Made by a program: the position numbers and the translations under genes. A stretch of 64,000 nt of DNA from Paragyromitra xinjiangensis (Eukaryota; Ascomycota; Pezizomycetes; Pezizales; Discinaceae): NCBI GenBank assembly GCA_038503065.1, contig JBCAMK010000014.1:62001-126000 (forward strand). The letters run 5' to 3'. Below the pieces are notes generated by a model. The model worked only from the letters and a program-made list of their open reading frames with translations. It ran no database searches and was not told the origin of the DNA. Positions 46,039-58,200 of this stretch are shown one piece after another. The first letter of the stretch is position 1, and each line of letters starts with the position of its first letter.

Positions 46039-47628
46039 CTACAAAGAATCGCTCCCATCCCAACTAAGTGCGTCATCGTCATCGTCGTTGTCGTTGTCGT
46101 CGTTATCGTAGTTGTCGCTGCCGTCGTCGAAGTCGATATCGAAGTCGTAGTCGTAGAAGTCACCAGCATCCTCACTACCGAACGCTTCAACCACCTCGCA
46201 CTCATCAACATCGCTCTGATACGCCCTGAGTTCTTCGACATCCTGCCCTAGCTCCTCCAAAAAATCGCAAAGCAACTTATTCCCTGAGCTTCCCCAATCC
46301 CGAACTGTCCAGCCCCCCCGGTAGGACGAGCTGATATCAGCCCCCTTTTCCAGCAACAACCTCATGACCTTTATGTGACCGCTATTATCTTTATACCGAT
46401 ACATAAATGAACCCTCAGCCGCCCGATGAAGTGCCGTATACTCCTGCTCGTCCTTAGCAGCCACATCGGCACCTTTTTCGAGTAAAAATTTGACAATCCC
46501 TACGTATCCGTTCCTAGCTGCTTCATGAAGCGAGGTTTTCCCAGCGAGGTCTTTTTCGTGAATGTCGGCACCTCTATTTACCAATGCCCGAACTATCGCC
46601 TCCCTGTTGGCTTCAGCATCAAGTAAAAACTCCTCATAAGCTTTCTGAAAAACCCCCCCAGTATCAGGCACATCATCATCCAACGTAAGTTTAGCCCGAG
46701 CCTCTTCCTCGCGTTCGGAACGGTGTTTGTCTGTTGCCGCCCGGAGAAGCGGGGTGCGCCAACCCACAGTTTCTCGAACATTCACGCATATTTCAGCTCC
46801 TTCGTCCAGCAGTAGTTGGAAGATCTTCTCATTTACGTCTCCGTCGATCGCACAATGCAGTACGGTACGGCAGCTAGATGTTTGGGCTGTGACATCAGCA
46901 CCCTTCTCCAGCAGTTTTCTGACCATCCGCTCACTGCCGCCGTTCCTTAAAGTTGTATGGAGTACAGTCATCTCGGTGCGGCTAAGTGTAACATCGGCCC
47001 CTTTGTCACACAACTCTAGGAAAATTTCTTCATTCACAAGACTAGCCGCGTGCTGAAGGACCGTTTTCCCAAGGCTATTCCGGGCATTGACATTGGCGCC
47101 CTTTCCAAGGAGGAATTTAGAGAACTCGTTCCTACAGTCAGAAATCGCCCAATAGAGGGGAGTTTCTCCGCCCTTCGTCTCAGCATCGATATCAGCGCCC
47201 TTTTCCAACAATATCTTTGCCGCTTCTATCTGTCCACGCATGGCTGCGTGATGAAGCGCAGTTTCCGACATTGGCGAGGCCTGAGGCGCTATTTCGGCCC
47301 CTCTATCGATAAGTAGTCGGATAGCTGCCAATTTCCCAGCAGCAGCCGCAACCATAAGAGGAGTCTGATTCGCCCAGTTGAGGAATTCAATGTCGCTTCC
47401 ATAGTCAAGGAGAGGACCAAATAATGTATGGTGATCGTTTCTGATTGCCCATGTGAACACCGTGCTGTCTTTCCTATCAAGCACCGTATGCGCAGCGATT
47501 CTATGTAGAATAGGTTTCAAGAGAGTAGCGAGACGGCGGTTTGTTCTGATAAAGCAATCAAGATCCTTCGGCTCAAGCTGCCCCCCGATCTGGATAAGAA
47601 GCTCATTTGGAAGGCTAAAAAGCGGCAT
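46039..47628 (-). CDS. F-box/ankyrin-repeat protein with acidic tail
   Basis: A single exon of 529 codons from ATG 47628; an upstream start at 47745 would add 39 residues. MPLFSLPNELLIQIGGQLEPKDLDCFIRTNRRL is an F-box-like motif, which would dock to Skp1 in an SCF ubiquitin ligase. About ten ankyrin units follow, with clear TPLMVAAAAGKLAAIRLLIDRGAEI-like consensus and repeated LLEKGADV ends. One unit has an insert of about 40 residues (HRSEREEEARAKLTLDDD .. FLLDAEANREAIV). The C-terminus is a very acidic Asp/Asn-rich run (46050-46150). Ankyrin stacks bind protein partners, here presumably the substrate. F-box/ankyrin proteins are strongly expanded in filamentous ascomycetes and are often strain-specific. 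Confidence 0.85.
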   Translation of the reverse strand: MPLFSLPNELLIQIGGQLEPKDLDCFIRTNRRLATLLKPILHRIAAHTVLDRKDSTVFTWAIRNDHHTLFGPLLDYGSDIEFLNWANQTPLMVAAAAGKLAAIRLLIDRGAEIAPQASPMSETALHHAAMRGQIEAAKILLEKGADIDAETKGGETPLYWAISDCRNEFSKFLLGKGANVNARNSLGKTVLQHAASLVNEEIFLELCDKGADVTLSRTEMTVLHTTLRNGGSERMVRKLLEKGADVTAQTSSCRTVLHCAIDGDVNEKIFQLLLDEGAEICVNVRETVGWRTPLLRAATDKHRSEREEEARAKLTLDDDVPDTGGVFQKAYEEFLLDAEANREAIVRALVNRGADIHEKDLAGKTSLHEAARNGYVGIVKFLLEKGADVAAKDEQEYTALHRAAEGSFMYRYKDNSGHIKVMRLLLEKGADISSSYRGGWTVRDWGSSGNKLLCDFLEELGQDVEELRAYQSDVDECEVVEAFGSEDAGDFYDYDFDIDFDDGSDNYDNDDNDNDDDDDALSWDGSDSL

Positions 47629-49584
47629 TTTCGAACGTTTGTCTAATGGTTCCCAACTGGCGAGGTTGAAGTTGGGGGTTGGAGGGGCTGGAGACTGAGA
47701 TTTGAGGTTGAGATTGCAAAGGGCTCTTAGTTTAAGGCACACCATTTAGGCCCATCAGTTACTGCTCCAGCAGCATAATCCAGAACGTATTATTCAGCCT
47801 GCAGCTCTCCAACCATATACCCTACTCTATATAGCTCCCTTATGGGTTCTATTGAATCGCAGATATCTTAAGAATTAACTCCATTCCTAGGAAAAAGTCC
47901 CAGTTATCCGTATCCTAATCGGGACTAGCGGAGCCTTCATCCAATAACCACCACTTTCCCCCAGGACCAAGCATCATCAGGGACAAAATTCTAAGGCTAT
48001 AAAAAATCTGAGATGGCTAATGGTAGATTTGTTTTAACTTCTGGGATTTTCTACTTTATTCACGTTATTCACAGGCTCTCACTCGACAATCATTAGCGAA
48101 TCGGAATTCTAGATCCAACTACACATCACCGAAGGAAACGTGTGCTAAGTTTTTGACAGAACCCTTAGGATATAAACCTACCGATATAATCACGCTTCTA
48201 TAGAGTTTATCACTATCGCTCACGCACTGCCAGCACCTATCATTTATCGTATAAGTTTGGGTGTAGCAAAGTGGCCCGGACCAGGCAGTTCCAAATTGGC
48301 CTTCCCGGAAGTCTCGGACTTGCCCCGGCTACCAAAAGCCGTTGTCCAAATCATCCACCCACTTCCATTTAAGTATTTCTATCCCACCTAGTCCAGGCCA
48401 TTTTTTTACTCTCGCAGTTTTAGGGTAATTAGAACAAACTCCTGTTAACTAATCGCAGTAATACCAAAGCCAACACATCGTAGTTGCAAACACTAAAACT
48501 AAAATTAGCATATTCCCGGATATAAACCCTAGAAGAGCACGCACGTTAACATCAAACTAGCCTAGGTACTCTTTGGCAGGGAGTTCCTTGCCTGGGAAAA
48601 ATTGCTATTATATTAGCACCATACCTAAATGGTTATCTAAGGATAGAACTTCTGCATACGCAGCGCTATTTCTTTAGCCCAACAAACGATTTTGAGCATT
48701 AAATTTTAGTCGATAATGCGCAAATGATATCTAGTACTTGACCACACAAGTTATAATATCGAAAAATTTACATCAACCTCAGAATAGATATTTCTAAGCC
48801 GAATAGCACAGCGCTAAATACTCTTGCATCTATCTGTCCGGAGAGCACAATGTTCCCGACGATGGCCCTCATGCTAAGAACCGCCTAGCATCCCTAATAC
48901 CCGCAAGAAAACTTCCACCAGTTCATCCAAGTAAGTCTCTATAGACTAGGATTTCTTAGTGATAGGTACACGTATAGTGACGTCTTAGGGATGCGGTATG
49001 TTTATCGATGCTCCTATCGGTTACTTGCCCCATAATTTGTAGTATTTACCCGTTATTTACCACATACTATTGGGTCGATACCCCGGATTCCCCTCGACCG
49101 ATGACTTTTGCAGTATTTACCACCGATCCACAGGGTGTCAAGCTGCAGCCCTACGTTGATGATACTTGGCATACTCTAGAAAACGCCGCACGGACTAGAA
49201 CTGAATTGAGCATGTTTTTGGCACCAACCCAGAGACGCGTTAAGCGGCTGAGCCTATTGCATGAACGGCTATATATATCCTCTTGGCCAGGAGTGCCCAA
49301 ATGATCATTTCTGGTCTTGGCGACCTTGGCTACCTTGGCGGGCCATGATCGGGACAGCCCACAGATATTAACATTGAATTGCTAAATTCTATATAAATAT
49401 GTCTTGAATTTTCCTCATAGAATGTTCCTTTTTCATCATCGTGGTATCAAAATTCATATTCTACAAGGTTTCATTTTCGTTTCCATTGAATCAGATCGTT
49501 ACCCCTTTGGGCTCCTAGATTTACCTATATCATTGGCCAATCCTCCCTCCTGAAGCGAACGCCTCACCATCAACGACAATAACA
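47629..49584. other. Intergenic, about 2 kb
   Basis: AT-rich. A 98-codon open frame at 49008-49304 has no recognisable features. The TATA box at 49390 belongs to the next gene. Confidence 0.4.
49390..49397 (+). promoter_or_regulatory. TATA box of the But2-like secreted protein
   Basis: tatataaa about 190 bp upstream of the ATG at 49585. Confidence 0.4.
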
Positions 49585-50289
49585 ATGAAGTCCTTCATCA
49601 TCGTTTTCGTCCTTTCCCTCGTAGCCACTCTTGCTGGAGCTGCTCCGGTCGCGGATCCTCAGACTACGGAGGCTCCAGTTCCGACGACTCCAACGAGCGA
49701 AGCACCAGCTCCTACGACCACAACGTCAGCCCTTGTATACTCTCCGTCTCCTCTTGCAGACTATCAGTACCCAGTTATCCTCCCCAATGGCGCCGAATGC
49801 ATCGCTCCATATCTCGTCATGACAATGAGCGCCGACCAACCAGACCAAACATTCCCCAAAGTTCGGCAAATCGGGCCGAACGCCTTCGTGGCGCTGGAGT
49901 TCAACTCGACGCACGCAGGCAAGACATGTCGCTTCCACTTTGCGTTCTCCAATCTGGCGGACGGCGGAAACAGCAAAGGGACTGAAGATGTCTATGCACT
50001 GAAATCGGGATCTGTCGACGAGAATTTGACATTCAATAACCAACCCGTTCTTGAATCCGACATTGTGGCTAGCTTCAATATGACTGGGCCTGCCAAGTTG
50101 GTTGATGGCACCCCCGGACGCCACGAATTGTTCCCTGCCGTCAGTAGGTTCGACTTCCCTTGCCCAACCCAGAAAACCGGCTGGGCTATTCGCGGCAGTA
50201 ATGGCAGCTTGCATAACTGGAGTTGGAACCATGGGCTCATCGTGGAGGTCCTGGGCGACATCCCATGGACGGATGGCGTTGCATATTAA
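49585..50289 (+). CDS. Secreted protein with But2-like C-terminal domain
   Basis: A single exon of 234 codons. MKSFIIVFVLSLVATLAGA is a signal peptide with cleavage near Ala-Ala-Pro. A Thr/Pro linker with repeated TTEAPVPTTPTSEAPAPTTT leads to a domain of about 170 residues: QYPVILPNGAECIAP, IGPNAFVALEFNSTHAGKTCRFHFAFSN, VYALKSGSVDENLTFNNQP, RFDFPCPTQKTGWAIRGSNG. The Cys pairs, the GKTCRFHFAF core and the CP..GWAI(R) motif fit the Ubiquitin-3-binding But2 C-terminal domain common in secreted fungal proteins. Despite the name, secretion argues against a ubiquitin role here. A cell-surface or host/substrate-facing job is likelier. Confidence 0.75.
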   Translation: MKSFIIVFVLSLVATLAGAAPVADPQTTEAPVPTTPTSEAPAPTTTTSALVYSPSPLADYQYPVILPNGAECIAPYLVMTMSADQPDQTFPKVRQIGPNAFVALEFNSTHAGKTCRFHFAFSNLADGGNSKGTEDVYALKSGSVDENLTFNNQPVLESDIVASFNMTGPAKLVDGTPGRHELFPAVSRFDFPCPTQKTGWAIRGSNGSLHNWSWNHGLIVEVLGDIPWTDGVAY

Positions 50290-51655
50290 ATTTATCGATC
50301 GCTATGATTGGGTTGGTGGTTAGTGGAGGCTTTGCATAAGTACATATGTATTAGGGAGAGTTTCTTTTCATTGGGAGGGCTCATGGCATTGTCTCAGCTC
50401 CCGATCAGCGAGTGGCGTATAAATCCGTACATTTCCTCGATTGTTATGCCTTTCCTTACATTTCCCCATGTTGTCTCTGATACCTCTAATAATAAAATCC
50501 TGTCTCGATCAAGTAAATCGGAATCACCATCCATTCAGTAGAACAGTGATTTTCTAGATGCGTCTCATCGACGCAAGACAATTCAGCAAAGTTCAGCTGA
50601 CCACAATGAGGTCGTACAGCAGCATGAAGACGTACCAAAAACTCTGTGCAACAAGTACATGTAGCCCATAATGCCAGCCTCCAGTCAAGATCTCCCTGAA
50701 AGCCATGAACGACATTTCAAACCAGTAATCACTGGCCCCCGCCGGCGATAGCTACGGGCGAACAACGCATAGTTCCTTGAAGCGTAATCCCCGCTACAAT
50801 CAATTCTGTCAGGTTTTCCAAAATTGGTGCCGGTTGTGCCCTCTCCGGACCAGTAGATGTTGAGAAGAACTTCGGTTAGTCCTCACCGCAGGTTGGCATT
50901 CCGACCTAGCAAACCGAATACCTTATCTCGACATGGACTGAACTAGCAAACATCCTAGGCCTGGGTTGGGGAATTCGTAAGGTTTCCCGTATGTAATTGC
51001 GAGCGGGGCAAAAGTGAGGTTAAAATACCAGACCAGTAGTCGATGGTTTACAATGAGACTAAAATCCAAGAGGTGGAGACCCCGCACAAGCTTTCATAAT
51101 TTCATTTAATCCCTGAAGCCCAATGCAGCGCTATGGCACATCTATTTCCCCAGACTATAGAAAAACCTATGCTCTGAACCTCGCCGTGTCCAAAGCACGA
51201 AAAGACAGAAGTGACTTTCAGCAAGCCGTTAAATATGCGAAAACATGTATGGCATCAAATCGTCATCCAACAAAAGAAAATAAAAAATCCCACTCCAGAG
51301 TAACTCCAATTGTTCCAGAGAGAGAGACTGAAAATATCAATAAAACTCCAGGTGTTGCCAGAAAACAAAAAACGAAACCGCTATGCAATGAACAACTTTT
51401 TCTGGCGTGATTCTCGCCACTTATCTTCTAGTAAGTTCCCCCCAGAAGGGGCATGTATACGTAATAAATCAAATCAGCCATAATGAACCAAAAGCTCCTC
51501 CCAATGCAAATATAAACAAGACATAAATCGTGATATCGTAAAGTCAATGGCTCGTAGCGCCATTCTATCGGCTCATCTCAATTAATAACCGCGGGTTTCA
51601 GCGCCCCACTAAACTCTTAGTTAGCAATTTATTCACAATCAAAAGTTCTAGTGAT
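50290..51655. other. Intergenic between convergent genes
   Basis: 3' flanks. One 95-codon open frame (51123-51410) begins with ATG and is Lys-rich, but nothing supports it as a gene. Confidence 0.4.
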
Positions 51656-54600
51656 TTAGCTTACCCTCCATGCACCAAGATTCCCATCCATTGACACTCT
51701 CCCTTGGAATCCAGGGTGTTGCTGGGCGTATCTCCAGCGCTGCTCTGTCAAACCCGCTCTGCTACCCACAGAAGGCGCACGGCGAACAGTAGCTTCCGTC
51801 CCTGCAATGCTCTCTGTCCCGACCCTGCTTTCCGTGCCCACTTTGCTTTGCGTTTCTATCCTGCTCCGCGCATCCACCCTGCTTCGTGTATTCACCCTAC
51901 TCTGCGTTTCCAACCTGCTTTGTGTGTCCAGTCTGCTTTGCGTATCTATCCTGCTCATTCGGTCGATAACCTCGAGCGGGGTATGATCCGTGTACTCCGC
52001 AGAAATATCATGTTCCCCTCGTCGCCGTCTTGGTAGTCTCTCAGTGCGAGAACGCCGGAGCTCTGGGAAAGCGGGCTCGTAGGTTCGAGAAGGCATATGG
52101 GGAGAAGGTAGGGGCGGCGCAACTGGTTCCGGATCCTCCAAATCTATTCCACGCAGGTACTCCTGGATATGAGCCTGCTGTGCACCACTGAGATACCTGC
52201 TTGGGGTAACCTGAGAGCGATCGCGAGACCCCATAAGGATGGACCCGGTTCGAATCTCTGGGGCAGTTTCCGCGCGGATGTATCTCGGGCGGTGGGGGGA
52301 TCGGCTTCGTTCTGCGAGCTCCTCTACTTCCTGGATGAGATTAGAAATGTTTTCCCGGATCTCTTCCCGGCTTCGAGCTCGAGGTGCGGCGACGACTCTG
52401 CTAATCGATGCTGTTCGTCTTCGTTCTAGTCGTGGTTGGGGTGTCGCACGTGTAGCTGTCTCGACATAATCTGCGGCAATGCGGCGAATTCCGTCCCTCA
52501 AGCCACTGCCAATAGTTCCCAGAGCTGCCAGAGGGTCAATTTGGATAGGACTCGGTAGGTAATATTCATCGCTGAACACATCCCCACGAACTGTCGGCGA
52601 TGGAGCTGCTGCTTCTTCCTCTTGCGCTAACCGCCTAGCAAGCTCTTCATCCTGGCGCAGCTGTTCCGCGCGAGCCCTAGCCCTTTGTTCTCGTCGCTCA
52701 AGAATGTTAGCAGGAATCACAGGTCCTGGATCGTTGGCATTCCACTCAGGTACAACGTAATCGTCATCTTCCTCGGGCTCATAGTTGAACCAAGGGCACT
52801 TGCAAGTCTTCCACTTGTCGCCGCATACATAACAAAACTCCGCGGTACAGCGGCAACTAATTCACAATATATCATTAGTATCTCTTCAGCAATAAAAGCA
52901 AGGTTAAAAACTCACGTCATGTGATTGCAGCCTCTCTCCAGTTCTACCATGGCCCGGCAACTATAACACCTCTGAAATTTATTCTTCTTTGCGATTTCGA
53001 TAAACTTTAACAGATCTTCATCTTTGGGGCACTCCCCATCCCCATGAGCTTTGCCGTTGCACATGGCACAGACTTTTGTTCTGCACCGAGAGCATTTTCC
53101 AATGTTGCCATGAATCTCTTTCGGTTGTATCCATTCCCCGCAATTGGGTTCGGGGCAGTAGATACGGTTCGCTGTTGTGTATTCAATATATTTCTTGTTC
53201 CATAGCTTTTTAGTCTGATAATTTAGAAGGTTCTCAACATGTTTTAGCGGGACATGCTCTTCAGTACAACACTTAGGAGGCATGTGTGCAGGATCAGTCA
53301 AGGAGAGCGTAAATATTCGTTTTAAACAATCGTTGCACCAGTAATGTCCGCAAGAAAGCTTTGCAGCTTCCTTTATTGGGATATCGTCGGCAAGACAAGT
53401 GATGCATTCGATCCTATCAAGCAATCAGCAACATTCATTAATATAAGAATGACTTGTGCAGACATACATTCTCTCAGGCTTCTTCTCAATAGCAAAACTT
53501 AGTACAGGTTTCGACTTCTTCCTTGAGCAAGCCTCGCCATGAGTCCTTTCATTATCTTCAACAGTTCTCTCAACATCCTTTACCTCGCTTCTCTCGGCTT
53601 TTTCTACTCTTGACTTTGCTTTTGATTCTTCCTGGAGCTGTGGGAGTGGCACAATCGTTAATTTTTCTAACTTTTCTTTCTTCTCCCGTTTCCTCAAGCA
53701 GCGTGCGCAATCAGCGCGAGCTTGAGGAGTCGAGTGATCATGGTGATCGCGATGTCGATGTCGCTCTTTAGCCGACTCTTTCGATGCTGGTTTTTCTGGG
53801 TTTTTCATCAAGACCGTGCTTCTACTCCTCTTGATTGTCAGTTTTGGTCGAGCCTCAGGCCGAACCTCAGGTCGCACATCTAGTCGGACATCCGGGCGAG
53901 CATCAGGTCGGGTAGAAGACCGAACTTCAGACCGGGCAGGTCGAACTTCAGGCCGAACCTCGGACCGAGCATCGGGCCGGACATCAAGTCGGACAACAGA
54001 TCGAGCGTCAGATCGAGCGTCAGGCCTAGCGTCAGGCCGAGCGTCAGGTCGAACATCGGATCTAACAATACGTCGAACATTAGATCGGGCATCTGGTCGG
54101 GGATCTGGTCGGGAAGGTCGAACTTCATGTCGAACATCAGGACGAGGATCGGGTCGAATATCGGGTCGAATATCAGGTCGAATATCAGGTCGGACATCGG
54201 GTCGAACATCGGGTCGAACATCGGATCGAGCAGCGGTGGATCCACGTCTAACACCTAGCATCGACCGCGATCTATTCCTATAGTTAAAAATAAGAATTAG
54301 ATCACAGATCAAGAAACAATAAAAGAAGGTTAAAGTAGGAAACAAACCCTCCGAATCCACTGAAATAACTCTCAATCGTTAACTTTGATGTTTTCTCTTT
54401 AATGGGAACCTCAATTTTCTGCGGCTTCTCTTCTTTTTGTCGTCGTCGCTCATGCTTCTCTTGCTTTCTCTCCGCCCGTTCCCTTTCTTCTGAAGCTTCT
54501 CTTGCTCTCCTCTCCTCTCTCTCTTCCTTCCGCTTCCTCCGCTCTGCCCTCCTTCGCTCTCGTTCCTCTGACTCTTCATCCTTCTTCGAAGACTTCTCCT

Positions 54601-55231
54601 TCTTCTCCGACCTCGAACCTCTTCTTTCCTTAACAGGAGCTGCGACGACGGTTCCAGTCATTTCCCTCCTCGACGATCTTCCCCGTCCCTTGGGATATCT
54701 TTCCGCGCCGTCGCCGAGGTATAAGCCGTCCGTAAAATAGGCGGCCGCCTCTAGCGTACTATCAGTGGATTCCGAAAATCTGGGCGACGCCCGCCTCGGG
54801 GAGTACGATGCGACTTCGACTTCGTGGTTCCTACGGGCGATGTACAAAGGTTGCGCGGGTCCGTGACTGTCGAGGGAATCGTCCGAGAGATAACCCCCGT
54901 TGCTTTCGCTGTCACCCACACCTTCCGAATATTCGTGAAGCTCACTGGCACCAATCCCAACGCCACCATTCGGGCCGTTCCTCAAAAAATAGTCGAGCTC
55001 GAATTGCGCGAGCTCGTCATGATCAGGCTGCAATACGCTGCCGAGGTCACGAATAACCTTTTTGGCGGAATCGCAGAATGCATCTAGCTTGCAGCTCCAC
55101 TTGGGCCACTGCCAACCGAAAGTACTCTCAGCAGCGGTGTGGTTGGAAAACGTGGTGGCGGACGAGTGGGAGTTGTTGGCTAAATAAACGGAGGGGGACC
55201 GGGGGGGGCGTCTAGAAACGCGATTCGACAT
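51656..55231 (-). CDS. RBR (RING-IBR-RING) E3 ubiquitin ligase
   Basis: Four exons, 54348-55231, 53468-54277, 52916-53413 and 51656-52856, keep one frame of 1,130 residues. Residues 1-290 hold a Ser-rich start and a long Lys/Glu/Arg coiled-coil. Residues about 300-400 are a run of xxRP tetrapeptides (D-V-R-P, D-A-R-P). The catalytic block begins at about 565. RING1 is [26 protein letters not shown] and beyond; the IBR has [14 protein letters not shown] .. [27 protein letters not shown]2 is [32 protein letters not shown], which carries the expected catalytic Cys. RBR ligases pass ubiquitin through this Cys. The C-terminal 370 residues are Glu/Arg-rich with heptad-like TQSR units (51830-52000). 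The start at 55231 follows TTGCCGTGCGAC, so it is the first ATG in frame. Confidence 0.88.
53880..54250 (-). repeat. Coding tandem repeat, DxRP tetrapeptides (12 bp unit)
   Basis: Inside exon 2 of the RBR gene. The unit reads gat/gtt or gct/cgt/cct-like on the coding strand, repeated about 25 times with drift. It encodes runs such as DVRPDVRP and DARPDAR. Confidence 0.8.
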
Positions 55232-58200
55232 GTCGCACGGCAACCTGGGAATAGCTCACGCAGACAATCGCTCACAATTGGACGAGGCAAGCCAGCGTTA
55301 CAGACTATTGGGCAGGAGTTCAACAAGTCAGCGGAATGTCACAAAAAGAGTTGCAGTGAAACTTACCACTTGCCCCGCTAAATCGGAGTTTTGCTTCGTA
55401 TCTCGGCGGAAAAAATTATTAGAAATATTTGGTTTTTTTCTGTGGGACTTGATACAGGGCTAGCAAGGTAAAGAAACTGTCGACACCGATTTTTCACGGG
55501 ATTCCAGGGTGGATAAATCGGATTGGAAGTAGAGATCACTGATGCTTTCTGCTTCACTCAGACAATCGTCTTCCATCACAGCGGATGGACGTATCGTGAT
55601 TCTTATTGTTGCGGTAGATGTAGCATCTAGCGAACAGCGCGGTACGAAACCTAACACTCACAAAAAAAACAGCAACACGCTGAGTTGGCCTGCAGGTGAA
55701 GAACGGCAGGGGATTGACCCAGTAGAAAACACATCAACGGTCGATAGAGACATGAGGCTTAGGCTGGTGCGGCACCCGACTATTTTCTTCATGAAGTGAT
55801 GATGAGCGGGATGAATCGGTGCTTCGCTTCGTCTAGAAGCCTCGAAACAAAACTACAGAGCGGAGACAGAACTGCCCCCACGCTCGAAGATGGCTGGCTG
55901 AACGAACGCAGGCACATGAACAGGAAGAGCCCAGCAGAGGAAGGGCTCTTTTGGGACAATAACGAAACCAGTGGCATCTTACCTAACTATTCTCTTTTCG
56001 TCCCAGTCTCTGAGCTCCCAGTCTCCCAGTCTCCAATGGTATAAACATTCTCATCCACAGGTGCTCTGCCATTGGTCGTTGTCGAGCAATAAACTCCACT
56101 CAACGGCATCCTTGGCAGGAACATCGTAAAACCGTCCGATGGCAGACCACCCATTCCAAACTTCATTACAATCAAGGCGCTCTCCGCAAAACCAAATCAA
56201 AACGTGTACGTCTTGAATTCATCCCAACAATTCCACAAATTTCGAATATCTCGCATGACATCAGCAAGTGCTCAAATACGTGGTAGAGAATCTCCCACGC
56301 AAATGATTGTGAAGTTCTTTCCTTTTTTGTCTCGTGTGGGGAGAAAGGAGGAGGCAAAAAAACTCGACCGAACGGCCCACCAGTAGATGTCCACACCGAG
56401 CGTTTGTTTTTTTTCCAGAAAACAACAGAGAACCTGCCATGTAAGTGGGTATTTACGGATCGAGACTCCGAGGAGCAGGAGTGATATGTCGTGAGACACG
56501 AAGATCAATAAACCGTTATCCCGTAGTCGCAGACCCTGAACATCATCACCTCCATCATCGTGCCTCGAGAAAGGTCTTCTCCATACAGGACGGGACGGTC
56601 CTATAATCTCTTGGCCGCGAGCCAATCGGTACTGTTGCTCGTTCCAAAAGAAGGCGGCAAAAAAAGAAGAAAAGGTCACTGTACAGGAAGCGAGGGTTAG
56701 TGGAGCCACATCATCGGTTCGTGGTTCGGCCCCGCTGCGTGCATACTGGGGCCGGACTGGAGTACAGTACCTGGCTACCAACGACGGGTAAAGAGGAGTC
56801 CTGGACGATGATATGATGCTCGGTTTAGCGGGGATTTCTGTCGGGAGTTTCCAGGAAACCACGTTGTGTTGTGTCGAAGCGAGGTGGCAGCACGATGCGG
56901 CTGTGCTTGTGCTGTGCTTCTTGCCCGCTGTTGGCCGCCTTCGGTACATTCCAGGGGACGTTTGGGCTGCACAACTGATAATCCTCTCTGTCTGTTATCC
57001 TGCTCCACGGTGAGATAAGGCCCAAAGGGTCTCTCGTGTACATACAGTGATCATGACTACCACATTATTCTAGCTACATGTACTTGGCACACAATCGAGT
57101 GATCAGCCATGATACCCATACATCCTTACCTAGGCAGACGGGGAGGCTTGCAGTTGAGATGCAGCTGCCCCGGGGTTGACATCTTGAGATCGATCTGATG
57201 ACTAGATGAGGGCTAGTCATGAAATGAATTTTCTGGCCTCTTTATATTAATTAATCTGATCGATGATGATGATTTCCTCGGGAGAGCCTCAGCTCTGGTT
57301 TTTGTGATATGACAACGCAGCCAGCGAGAGGACCTTTCCCCACCACCTTTCTTGACCGCTCGTAGATTACCCCAGGTGATGGGACGACGCGAATTAGTAT
57401 TCAATGGATTATATGTGCACAAGCCGTTGACCGGCCCGGTCCCGTCACTCGCTACATAACCAGAATACCAAGAAACTAGTGACTTTGACCTTCTCCAGAA
57501 CACTGTCCATTCACGCAGACTACAGTATCTGCTTCGGTGAACTTCGGTCTTCACAACCCTCTTCAGTGCTTTTTACAGGGGCTCCGTGCACGTGGCAGGC
57601 TAATAAACATGTGAGACATGCCATGTCCAGGGACTGCGGGAACAGGTTATGAGCATCGTTCAGAAGACGGAGTTTGTGGAAAAGATTTTTGCTTTTACGG
57701 GAGTTATATCTGCGAAGACGATCGGTGACGCTGATGTAACGGCTAGCACCTCTATGGCCAGCACTTCTGTGGCCATTTTTTCGTATCCGATTGGGAAAGC
57801 GAGTTTTCATTACTTCAACGCTCTGCAAGAGTACCTAATGACTACATGTACTATCAAAAAGATTTTAATAATATTCTCGGAGTTATCTTGATGAAACCGT
57901 GTTGTTTCGGTGTTTACTTTCCCCTTGCCTAGAATAAATAATAATAAAAAAAGAGAACCGATAATAAATGGTTTCCGAATCACGGGTTTGGTGTTCCTCC
58001 GGCATATCAGAACTGACGAGTCCCACATAAAATAAGATAAAACCTCGGGCGATGATGACATACATGCAGAGTTTCAACCCCGTAGTTCAGTGGCGACAAA
58101 ACCATAAGCCCACGAGTACCCAATTACCATTTTGCCCAGATACTTCACCTTCCCGGGTATTTCGCACTGAGAGGTGCGCGCACATGTACTTCGAGAACCA

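Noticed and set aside
49008..49304. 98-codon ATG open frame before the But2-like gene
   Set aside because: No homology, domains or promoter; length is possible by chance.
51123..51410. 95-codon Lys-rich ATG open frame
   Set aside because: Isolated between convergent genes, low complexity, no recognised features.
53816..54283. Plus-strand frame of repeated SGRTSGR-like units
   Set aside because: Antisense reading of the DxRP repeat in the RBR gene.
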